Assembly (NCBI RefSeq): GCF_051014445.1
Contig: NC_135147.1
Span: forward strand, 23,385,979 to 23,449,978
Reading direction: 5' to 3'
Origin: Colletes latitarsis
Taxonomy: Eukaryota > Arthropoda > Insecta > Hymenoptera > Colletidae
DNA: 64,000 nt
Below are positions 49,704 to 60,815 of this stretch, in pieces. The stretch's first letter is position 1. Every line of letters begins with the position of its first letter. The translations under genes and the position numbers were made by a program. The notes under the pieces were generated by a model, which had not been told where the DNA came from, did no database searches, and saw only the letters and a list, made by a program, of their open reading frames with translations.

Positions 49704-49852
49704 GTGACGCGAGTAACGCGAGTATCGGCAGCGGCGAGGGCACCGGCGAGGAAGACGACGATTCTACGGGTAAGAAGAACCAGAAGAAGAGGGGCATCTT
49801 CCCTAAGGTCGCGACCAACATCCTCAGGGCGTGGCTGTTTCAACACCTCACG
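49704..49852 (+). CDS. hth: homothorax exon B: acidic stretch and start of TALE homeodomain (internal exon)
   Basis: Internal coding exon of homothorax (Meis family). It is 149 nt: two bases completing a Gly codon and 49 whole codons, flanked by the acceptor TTGTTTTAG and the donor ACG/GTAAGT. It starts with DASNASIGSGEGTGEEDDD, a Gly/Ser/acidic segment typical of insect Hth, then a basic block (KKNQKKR) and RGIFPKVATNILRAWLFQHLT. The last part is the N-terminal arm and helix 1 of the homeodomain and is nearly invariant in Meis/Hth proteins. The exon stops just before the residues HPYP, which hold the three-residue loop extension that defines TALE homeodomains; those and the recognition helix (WFINARR) must be in a later exon beyond 64000. 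The acceptor is phase 1 and the donor phase 0. The break after QHLT is also, from memory, an exon junction in vertebrate Meis genes, so it looks ancestral. Synonymous sites are G/C-rich. No frameshift or stop is seen. Confidence 0.97.
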
Positions 49853-52800
49853 GTAAGTGTCTACGCTCGTCTTTCGTCGCATCGACGACGTTCCTTGTCC
49901 GCGAGTCGTTCGAACTCGTCCCCGAGCGACGATCTCGTCGTTCGTCGTCTTCATCAGCGGCTCTGCTCCGAGAGCAACGTAGGGAAACGTCGTCGACGAA
50001 CGTTCGCGGGAAATTCTCTGGCACGCTCGGCGATCCACGGATCGCTTATCGAACCGGCGTGGCCCTGGTACGGATAAAACGACGCGACGAAAAGAAAACA
50101 TTTTCCAAATTGCTTTCGCCCCGAAACGAAAAGAAACGAGAAGAGTCAGGGGGGAAAAACAGCGCCGCGGAGGGGACCGGTAATCTCCTAATGCCTAGAT
50201 AAGGAGCGCCCCGCGCGTCGCGGCGCTCGTCTAATGATTCACGGGTAATCTGAGCCGCAAAAAGCGCAACGCGATTAAAGGGAAACGCGGTGGGACGAGG
50301 GGGGCGGCGTTGGTAACCGCGGTCGCGTAACGTTGCGCAGCAATTCGAAGCACGGTACATTGTCCCTCATACTACGGACACCCCATAGATTTCGGGTGTG
50401 ATCAGGTTACCTTGCGAGAGCGGTAATCATATTGCAGCTCGGTTAATGCCATTACCGCACCGGTAGGGGGTAGGGTTGCCAGCCACCCTCGAAACCACCC
50501 CGCAACCAGTCCGCCGCCCCCTTGCTGCTCACCGCCCCTCACCGTGGCTTCCTCCTCGTTGCTCCGCCGCCAGCTTCGGCAACCCCCTAACAACGTGTAT
50601 TGGATATGACGTCGGGGATAGTGGGTTCATGGTTTAATGCATATACGCTGTTTGCACGATGACGATATTGCGCTCGTGAAAAGACGAGCTCTCGCGTCGT
50701 GCTCCGATACCGAGCCTCGCTGCGTCGTTCCTCTTGTTCGGTTAATCGCGGCGTCGAGAGCTTCCAGAGTTAACGGCGTCATGCGTGGATGTTAGGCTTG
50801 AAAGGATTTTAATGTAAGTCGGGGGCGCGTCCGTCCGCCCCCTCCAGCGCCTACCCGCTTTGCTCGAGTTCGAATCTCCTCTGTCTTATCGCGATGCGTT
50901 AAGGGATTCACTGCACTTTAACCCTATGCGAAAATACATCAATTTCTTAAATAGATCGCTTAGATACAAATAATGGAATTATATGTAGTGAACTTGTTGG
51001 ATAGATCACGTACTGAAATAAATTTTAGTTTATGTACCTTACAACAGTCTAACATCAAAATTTTACTTTTCGAAGCGTTAAAAACGAAGTACCGAGCCTC
51101 TAACAACCGGATTCTTAATTGAAGTTTACCGCGATTAACGTCCAGTGATAAGGCATCGTTTGGCGCGCGATTCAGTTCCGAAAGCGGGGTAAACAAAGTT
51201 CGGTCGAGCGTATTTCTAGAAAGGCTTATAGACGAAGACGTTTGTGGGAATGCCGTGACCTAAAATCTATTCGGTTTCTGTCGGCCGATTCCGTTCGAAA
51301 TTAACCCGTGGGAGCGCCACGGGCGATAAATTAGGAACAATTACGAGGTAAAAATAAGTGCATCAGCGGGGCGCGCACACGATTCATGGATCCCGCTCCG
51401 ACGGTCCATGGCCGCGCTATTACGCGGTATCCGCTGCCAGAAATTACAGCGGTTTTTCGCGACGGTCGTCCCGCGGGCATTCGTCTCGGCGTTATTACGA
51501 GCGATTAAGCGACTGTACCGTGAACTGGAATTCATTCGGCCGCGCTGGATACATATTACGCCTTAAAAGAGTAAGCGACTCGGGGCCAAGCGTGTATTCA
51601 CTCGGCTGCCAGCCTCTTTAAGAGCTTCCACCCGACGTGCCCTTTTCTTTCTTTTTTTTTTCACCCAACGAATTACGGCCTCAACAGCCTTGATTTAGCG
51701 TCCTAATCTCTCCGCCGCGATGACTTATGCGCGCAACAAGGGATAACGCTCTCGGTGCTCGGTCGCGCGCGACTGTTTCCTCCGGTAATTGCTACAGAAC
51801 AGATGCACGAAACGGCAAATGTAACGCAAATCGGGTGCATCGCGTCCTGCCGATCTCGTACGCTCGATCGTGCGACAAACTATTAAATAACGAACACGGA
51901 GATTCATCTTCACCGCCTGTTTCACCAACTATATTATTCAGCCGCCATTTGTCTTTTCTTCGATTCTAGCTATTTTCTGGTTCTCCATTTTCTTCCAAAA
52001 TGGTCCTGACTTCTTTAGAGCGACGTATGGAATATGTAGTCTTACATAAGTCATGTTCTCTGACGATGACTAAGAGTGCAAGAAATTAATACGTTTATTA
52101 TCAGTCATCGATGTATACACCTTTGTATGACCTATTCTCATCTATTAACCTTCGATGCTATCTTCAAAAAATTTCAGAAGTTTTGATTAATATTGCAGTG
52201 ATCGAAATAGATGGTAATCGCTCGATATAAGGTCCAGACAGTATAGTGGGTGTCGTGCAAATTCCCAATTATAATTATTAATATGTGGTGCAATAGAGTT
52301 GCATTGCGATTCACTAACGATGGTACTTTTTCCACCAAAGCTGCACCGTGAACAAAGTTACTGATTTTGTTTTAACGTGTTTGCTAATGATCTAATATTT
52401 CCTGGGTGCAGTAAATTCTTCCCCCAGGCAAGTGTTGACGAACAGAGACGAATTTCTGGTCGGTTTTGGGTGGTTTTGGTCCACGATGGGCGAGCAGGGG
52501 AATTCCAGATCGCAGTTTCACCCCGTCGAAACATTTCGGAACACGCGGCGGACCCGCGCCAAGGAATTCGTCGGGGCGCGCCAATAACCTGTCCCCGTAC
52601 AGGAGTGCCGACGCCAATCCGCGAGCCGCGTTCCGCATCGACGCGGGGCACCGGTAAAGCACGCGGAGCATAGTTTACATACGCCCGTAGATAGATAGCC
52701 GCGTTCGAATAAGGAGCGGAGAGAACGGACGCGCGTTCGCAGACGGCCAAAAGGGAAAAGAGCCGCGCAGGTTTCGCCTGACGTTAGATCAAAGGAGACG

Positions 52801-55800
52801 GATACGCCGAGATGGAAGCAACACGACCGCGGACAGGAGAGGAGCGAGACATCTCCGGGACGACCGAGTATAAATTAAATTAATTTGATAGAGGCGGTGC
52901 GTTCGTCGACTCCGCGAATCTCGTCCTTGCGGTTCGAACTTCTTTTCGCGGGGGAATGCTGGCCCCCGACCACCCCGGGGGTGGAATCCCGCGCGTTCCT
53001 CACCGACAGTCTCGCTCCGGACTAGGTATGTCTTTGAACTCGATTGTCGGAATCCAATGGTTAGTTTATAAGTGTAGCTAAGGGTCATCGTATCTATGTA
53101 CAGTGTAATATCAAAATAATTCTTAACTACACTAAACTTAGACTTAGATGTCATCAAGATAGGTCACCAATCAGCCTAGTGACCCTGAAAACTATAGATT
53201 CGACGCTAATATCAGTGTAGGGTTCTCTTACCCCCTCAGTATGTTTTCCAGGTTGCACGTATGAACAAACGATAAAAACGAACCGTAATTTAAGAAATTG
53301 TTATGCAATGAACGGTGACTCGCGATTTGTTTGTCCTGTAACGTCAACGTGAGTAATGTGGACGTCATGGGACAACGTTAATTCGACGCAAGGATATTCG
53401 GACAGCGGGGGTGGCCGTCGGTGTACGAAATCGTTTCGGTTGTTCTGGCGAGAGGTCGACGTCTTTCTCTTGGTCTCTTGTTCTCTCGTTCTCTCTCTCT
53501 CTCGCGTTGGTTGTCATTTGGAAAGCCATCCGACGACCGCCCCTCACTGTCCGTCCGTACGTCTGTCCGAGCAGCCAGCGTACCAACCGACCAACCAACT
53601 CTGCGACCCTCCCCAAGTTTAATTAGACGGAAGAGGAGCATACATCATGGTCGACTCCGTGTCCCGACCTTCCGCGCCAGCCAACTTGGGCTTTCCAGAA
53701 TTGTGGCCGCCGACCTACTACCGTTCTCCTATTCTGTCCTTGTGCACACCTTCGGGAACGATGTTTCAAACGACCTGTCTGGAATCGACCGGAAGGACAC
53801 GAAAGAACGCGAGAACGCTTCGCACCTTTTAATTCATTCGAAATTGTTCGAATTGTCTACACTATTCTCCACTCTTTTACGAAGAAAACTTAGTATCATT
53901 GCCTATATTCAACAGTTAAATTCGTAGCTTGTAATGTCCGTTTATTTATTTATTCAGGGGATTAAATGCCCAATAGTAAAGAAATAGATACGAGTATAGA
54001 AGATAGTTACATAACAAAATTGAATCTTACGAGGCATGAGACTGACTGTGAGTAATTACAAGGAGATGCCAAGTAAAGAACATTTAAATGATAGAATCGA
54101 ATGGTTAAATACATCGATCAAATCGTTAGATTTTTTCACAGAATTTGCATACGAATTTCGATTTTATTCGATCCCGAATTTCCATCAAAATCGAGTTCAG
54201 CCACGTTCGTTGGGTATCAGGGAGGATTTCGGTAAAATTCACTCGGAAAATGTCCTCGAGCCAGTAACAATTACGCGTTGCCCGTCGTTCCAGCAATAAT
54301 CCAAAGACCCTGGGAATGCACCGGCGCGGGAAAAGAAGAAAGATTGAAGATGGAGTCGACATATATAATCCATTTTAATTTACTCGGAAGATATATCCGT
54401 CTAGCTTGCAGTTTCCTCGCGACTTGGTTCCTTTTCGTTCTTCCATTTTCTACCTCCGCGCTCTCCCGTTCCACGATCTTTCTTCCCGCTTCGTCGTCCT
54501 TATCCCTGGATACCGGGGCGCAGTCTTCTTATATCAATGGAAGCATTTCGCGAAATTACATTTGCCAGTTCCGGGGCCCCGCTGTATGCTACTCCGTTTC
54601 ACGTATCGAGTGGCGCCTCGGAATCTCCCTTTTTCCCTTACGCCAAATAAATTTGATCGCGCCGGGCGAAAGCTAATTCCATATCAAATCCTTTCTCCGC
54701 GCGGTCCGCGAATTTTCAGCGCCTCCGACGGAAAATCTTAACCGAGTCGCAGGATTTAGATACGAAGAAGAAGTTACGGGGGAGTTGAAAATACTTAAAA
54801 CGTTAATTAATTAGTCGTTGCACCAGACATAGATCTCAGATTTTATTTATGTCCCCGCAAAAATAAATGTAAGTCTTGCAGGTCATTCTCTAAGTCCATT
54901 CGGTGTTAAACATATTGTGCAGCAAATTGTTTACCGATCTAGAATTATTAGAAGCCCTCTTTTGTACATGTCTTGCACAAGAAACAATAATTTCCAATAA
55001 TTTTGAAATGTACAACTTAGAAATTGTAAATACTACCATTTAGAATTACAAATATTTATTCTGAGTTGTAATTGGAAATTTGTTACTTCAATTTCGGATT
55101 CTCAAGTCGTCCAAAAGTGAGAATTACGTAGATTATCAAATGTGGACAGCTGTTGTGCGATTGGGGAGAGGTTGTGGGACACTGGGGGGGGATAAATGAA
55201 AAGGAAAATCGATTTCGTCGATCGGTCGTAGCGTAACTCCTTACATCGGGTCATGGTAACGCAGACGAGAGAGGTGCTTTGGAACAGGAACGATTCTCAT
55301 TCGATATTCCGTGTTGTAACACGAGCGCTGGAGCATAGTCGGGGCAATCAATAAGCCATCTAAGGCAGGTAACGCTGCTACGGTACAAACCGCAAACCGG
55401 CAATGCCATTATCCGCACACACCGGGGCCGCAAGCTGAGATGCAAGCGCGGTTTCGTTGAGATCGATAATGAAACGCGTTTCATTTAGCGTATTGCGCGC
55501 GTTCCCATACCAATATATCTTGCCGCGATCTTTAATTCATCCGTATCGCGCGCCGCGATCGAAGCCGCGAACAAAAACGGCGGATCGATCCGGACGCGTG
55601 GCGGCATTCTTCCACGTTCGACTTCCCCGTAAACGCCATAATCCCCGCTCGACTTTTTCCGCGATCCATAGAATTGCTAATTCGTTATTTCCACCGAGCG
55701 TCGACAGCCTTTTAACGCCTCGATCGTCCCTAGAATTTTTCTAACGGATCTTTGATACTTTCACTTCTCGTCGTACCCTCGGATTTTTAATTATACTTCA

Positions 55801-58800
55801 AGACTCGATTCTTGACACAAAACTGTTTATTCTTATTCATACGTACGCACAGTGTCGCGATTAGAGGTACTAGTCGGATTTTTATTCGGTATTTAATATC
55901 TGTTTTTTTTTTTTTTATACAAATTTGTAAGTTTTGACGTCTTTTTCAAAAGAATAACAAAGAGAGTAAGAAAACTAAATTCTTCATTAATGATTGAAAT
56001 AGTACTTTCACCGGACGAGTTATCTGTTTCATTGTCGTTTAATTGCAATAAATTTTTCATTTCTAATGGTAGTGCATTGTGGTTCGTAGAAAATAAAGAG
56101 CTTAGAAACTTATTTTCGGAGGTTCGAATCGAACGTAAACGAAGATTCTCCAGTCTCGAAGGGCACTGGAGTGCAAGGGGGGTTAAGTGGTCGCAAACTC
56201 TCGGCGTAAACACGTACTGGATCGCGAACGCATGGCGGTCAACGGCGTCGTCTGGTCGTTTGCCTCCATATCCGCGAAACACCATTTCTCGGTGTGCTAG
56301 GAACTCCGTGATCGCCTTTAAATCTCTCGAACACCAATCGTCCGCAGCGTTTCCGCCCCCACCTCGAGGCAATTGGAGACACCCCATCGGCAGTTCTCGA
56401 CCTGGCAGCGGCGATATTCGCGGAAACGACGGCCGCAAAAGACGTCGGGGAACGGCCTGGGGCCGGGATATTTTAAACAATTTGCATAGACAATCATAGC
56501 GGCAGTTTTTTCGGCCGTAAAGGGGCTCTCTGCGGCACTCGAGCCGCCAGCTGGCTGACTGGTTGGCTCCGTCCGCCCCCTCCGCCGCGACTACCGCTAC
56601 CGGGAGCGTTTTATGCCGCCATAACCGTAGCGCGGCATAGCCCACTTAGATCTGCTATCTCGGTCCCGGCGTGGTGTCCGCGTACCGGCTGATATCTATT
56701 GTCCCCTTGCCACCCCTGGACCAGCCGTTTAACCGCCACGCTTCCGGTCCCGACCGTTCGTCCTTGCCCGTCGCTGGGTCAAGGTCCCAGCGTTTCCCAC
56801 CCAAGCGCTGCACGACCGTCGACGACTGTTTGATGAGTCTGTTAGCCGAGATTGCTGCCCTCCAGGACGCCGGACAATTGTTCCGCCGCGACGGCGACGA
56901 CGACGCCCGTTGTCACCCCAGTCGCTCGAGGAGGACGCGCTCGAGACGTTTGCATACATCGACCGGCAGTTTTCCGCTCGAACAAATCCTCGTCGTCGCG
57001 CCCTAACCCCTCACCCTCCTGGGAGTCGATGCTTCGTTCTCTTCTGTCGTGCCTAGCTCGTGATTTTTTCCCCCACCCTTTGGTTCGCTGCGTGTTTCTC
57101 CGTCTTACGATCTGCCTACGCAGAGATTTTTCAGGTACTCGTGAAACCAGGAGTTTCAGGAGGATGGGACTAGTTTCAATATTGGCTCGTTGCTGGTGAT
57201 TTTTATGGGGGTGGTTCGAGTCATATGGATGAGAAGTTAAGGTTAAAATAGATTTCTAGCAGCCTTTGTTTCATTAAGGGATGAAATTTCGTACTTAACT
57301 TCAACTTTACAAACTATAAATTTGAGACTTTCCTACTCCGAACGAATACTTTAGTTTCGCGATTTCGGGGGTTTACACATGGCCATAAGTGAGCTGCTGG
57401 GTGCTGCTGACAAGAAGACATCACTTTTGTTTACAGTCACTAAATTTTCATGCATCTATACCACTGATTTATATTTGTAAATTTGCCGCTACCTTAAAAT
57501 TCTTTTTCAAATTCACCGAGCCAATTCACTTATCGAGAGTCTTAACATCGTAGCGATTCGAAGCTTTTAAATTTCCTGGATTTCGAAATGTACGTCGAGC
57601 AGGTCGAAGCGAGAGAAAACGTCGCGGAAGCGGGGGTGGAGGGTTCGGGCCAGACGACGTAATTTCCTCTCTAGGGGGGTAATCCGCTCGAAGCAACGTT
57701 TCTGTGTCCTCTCGGTTGTCCTTCTGGCATCGGTGAAAGGTACTCACATTCGCGTCGCGTCCCTACGGTCAACCTACAACCTTCAACCTCCTCCGTTCGG
57801 CCCCGGGGTACGGCAACCCCTTCTGTGTTCAGTTCGCGCTCACTGGCGCCGCCTTGGCTCGCATTTGAATATAATACTTGGCCCTCGTCGGCCGAGCGTC
57901 CCCGGCAACCGAAGCGAACTGTAATTATGTTGATGCGCAGCCATTGTTGCGTCCATCCTGGACGCTCGGCTGAATGCCGAATCTCCTTCTTTCCCTCTTT
58001 GGAAAGGCCTCTCCTCTCGCCCACGCCGCCGCTATGGCGAAAGAAACCGAGACGATTATTCTCGCATCCTCGTTGCGTTTTGCCGAAACCGGACAATGAG
58101 CTCGAGAAATAAAGGGGAAACCTCGATCCCGCGCGAGCCAAATTTTATCCTCTCGATCCTCGAGCAACGCGTACGTTACAATTTGGACACAGATATTATT
58201 TGCAATTCACGATTGAAAAGTACAAAGTCCTCTACTCTGTCTTTATCGTAACGAAGTAGTATTCGAAAGGAACATCTTCGTTCGGACTGTGATATCATCC
58301 TGTAAGGTGAGGTTAACGTTTGCAATAAATAATTGACTCCGGAAGTGAAGGTTTCTTTTGCATGGCGACAAGTAGGTACTTGGGAAAGGCCGTAAAATCT
58401 TTGCAGCCCCCTCAAATTGGAATGTTGCGAATTTTCTAAATTCTGCACCCTTGCAACGCCTGTCGCGGATGGGTTCCTCGAGGTTACGCGCAATGAATGC
58501 AGCAAGGCGCACCGGTGACAATCGATCGTCCAATTTCGCGTGAAAACTGGCGATCCCCGTGCGAAATTAATTGCAAGCCCGAAGATTAACCCCCCGGGTC
58601 GGAGGGATTGAGAGGCCGACTCGCGAGAACGGATGATTAAAAAAAGGAAGAGAATTCTTAAGAGCCGGTCGGATAATTGCAAAAACTGTACGCGGTCAGC
58701 GTCACCGCCGCTGTCTGGTGTACAGGAACGGCTGCATCCACGGCGCAACGGGCTCGGTGTCGGGGGAGAGCCACCCCCGTCTACGTGAAATGGGTGGCGC

Positions 58801-59737
58801 GCAGGACCCAGGATTAGACTGTCGCCCCGCGACAGAGTAAGCCCCTATTTTTGCGAAATTTATCGCCGTTAATCCCTCACCCTGCTCACCCCCGGCGTTC
58901 ACGTCCGCGGTGCCCGTTGTTCTCGTTGTCCTCTCCAGTCTCGTTGCTCTCTTTCATACCGTGTATCCGTCTCTTCGTACCTTCCACCCCCCTTCCCCCT
59001 CTTTCCACCACCGCCGTTGTCGATATGGAAAATAATAAAATGCCCCCGCGTCTTTATGCTCGCGAGTGCTCTCCCACCCCCGCGGCTGGCGTTGCAGCGA
59101 CCACGGCTCTTCCAGCTGCGCGGCGGGACTCGTCGTCGAGTAATCCTGCCGGGATTTAAAACATTCGTATCTTGAATATGCATTCATAGGTTTAAACCAG
59201 GGTCCTCGTCGCGTATATCCCGCAAGCCTGCCTGGGTAACGTCGCTGGGCACCGACGTGTGTGCGTTAGTCCTCGCGCGGGACGCTAAGCGGAGACTAGA
59301 TCCCGGTATTAGCTTGGCCACTCATTAGCCTTTCTGGTCCTACTTGTCGCTCGACGTAATCTCACGTCCATCCTGGCCAACCGGGCTTAACTTTGACGCT
59401 GCCGCGTCGCTACTTCCGGAGCTGTCATCTTCCTCGGGGAGAGAGATCCTCTGCCCCTGATACCAACCACTCCTGGGACTTTTCGCGAGTTATTTCAATA
59501 TTTTCCCTGCGTCCTTCAGGCCTGAATCTGGCGAACATCTCCGACGAGAAATAAAACTACTTTCAGGTTCATAGAATTCTAAAAAATAAAATTAACCCTT
59601 CGATGACGGGACGTTTTGGTGCACGTTGAGAGAATGAATGAAGAACAATTCTATTTTAACAAGACAGTCTTTATTAAGTTGATACGAAGGGTTTCCACAG
59701 AATTTCCTCATTGTAGGTTCAAAATAGTGAAACTATA
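49853..59737. other. start of the hth intron after exon B, no gene seen
   Basis: Begins with the donor GTAAGT. The exon B frame remains open for 74 further codons, ending with TAA at 50075-50077. I looked for the next homeodomain exon (HPYPSED... and WFINARR) in all three + frames and did not find it. Other contents are TTAACCCTATGCG at 50918, a CT microsatellite at about 53461-53504, an AT-rich patch at 54760-55100 and a T14 run at 55903-55916. A 250-codon minus-strand frame at 55893-56645 has no recognisable domain. Confidence 0.7.
53461..53504 (+). repeat. CT microsatellite
   Basis: Imperfect TCTC repeat with a CTCTCTCTCTCTC core. Followed at about 53580-53605 by CCAAC repeats. Simple sequence only. 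Confidence 0.8.
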
Positions 59738-60737
59738 CAGGGTGTTCGGCCAACCCTGGGAAAAATTTTAATGGGAGATTCTAGAGGTCAAAATAACACG
59801 AAAATCAAGAATGCTAATTTGTTGATGGAGGCTTCGTTAAAAAGTTATTAACGTTTAAAGTTCCGTTCGTACTGAATTTTTTTCTAGAAAGTGGGTAGGA
59901 TTTCGGGGGTAGGTCTATTCACCAAAAATTATTGTAATTGACCCCCGCAACCGAAAATAATTTTTTCAGAACGATTTGAAATTTTTTTTTTCGCCGAAAA
60001 ATTTAGACACCTACCCCCTGTCGATTTTTCTTAAAAATTCGTTTTTGATTTTTAATAGTTTCGTTTGACGTCCTACAGAAAAGTTGTCTAATACTTTTTC
60101 GTAGGTACCCATGAGCTCTACTTCAGAAAAAAGTTTCATTTAAATATATTTACTATTGTAGGAGTTATGGCTGTTTGAAAATTGAACCATTTCTATAGGG
60201 TTTTTCTCATTTTGCGGGGTCAAGGACCAACTTTTCGAATATTTTTGCGATTTGTACATATTCTCCACCAAAATACGCGTAGTTTACTTTTTTAAACATT
60301 AAAATCGTCCAATCCGTTCAGAAGTTATGACGTTTTAAAGATTCGCATGAAAATTCGGGCAGACATTTCTGGCCAGAAATTATATTTTCGGTAAGGAATT
60401 TTTTTCTCGAAACTGAGTAGGATTTCGGGGGTATGTCTGTTGACCAAAAATGTTTGTAATTGACTCCTGTAATTAAATATAATTTTTTTAGCATGATTTG
60501 AAATTTTTTAATTTCGTCTAAAAATTTCAGTACCTACTCGAATTTTTTTCTTGAAAGTGGGTAGGATTTCGAGGATATGGCTAATGACCAAAAATGATTA
60601 TAATTGACTCCCACAACCGAAAATATTTTTTCCAGAATGATTTGAGATTTTTCAACTTAATATTTTAATAACTAATTGGTATTCTTAATTTTCGTCTTAT
60701 TTTGGCCTCTAGAATCTCCTATTAAAATAGTCCATAT
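59738..60737 (+). mobile_element. about 1-kb element with long terminal inverted repeats and internal sub-repeats
   Basis: Starts CAGGGTGTTCGGCCAACCCT after TA (59736-59737). About 70 bp of its left end (TTTTAATGGGAGATTCTAGA, then GGTCAAAATAACACGAAAAT) recurs inverted at 60660-60730. The right tip is too decayed to show its CAGGGTG. Inside, a unit of about 113 bp, with AGTGGGTAGGATTTCG, ACCAAAAATNATTGTAATTG and CAGAATGATTTGAAATTTTT, occurs at 59874, 60395 and 60540. No coding capacity. I believe relatives are common in Hymenoptera, but I cannot assign a superfamily. Confidence 0.75.
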
Positions 60738-60773
60738 AGGAGTAATAATTATATATTCTAGGGTCAATATTAA

Positions 60774-60815
60774 CCCTTAAGTGGATTATTGGGACCGCTG
60801 CAAGTTTTTGTGGTC
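60774..60815 (+). mobile_element. piggyBac-like MITE, family 2, left-end fragment
   Basis: CCCTTAAGTGGATTATTGGG after TTAA (60770-60773), then GACCGCTGCAAG. It matches the first 35-40 bases of the 36816 variant and then diverges. Adjacent to the right end of the 1-kb element. Confidence 0.65.

Noticed and set aside
50866..50885. GAGTTCGAATCTC resembling a tRNA T-loop
   Set aside because: No matching acceptor, D or anticodon stems upstream; no A/B box spacing of a tRNA.
55893..56645. 250-codon open frame on the minus strand
   Set aside because: No family resemblance; the start region is Ala/Gly/Arg-rich low complexity and the end runs into a poly-A stretch (complement of the T14 run).
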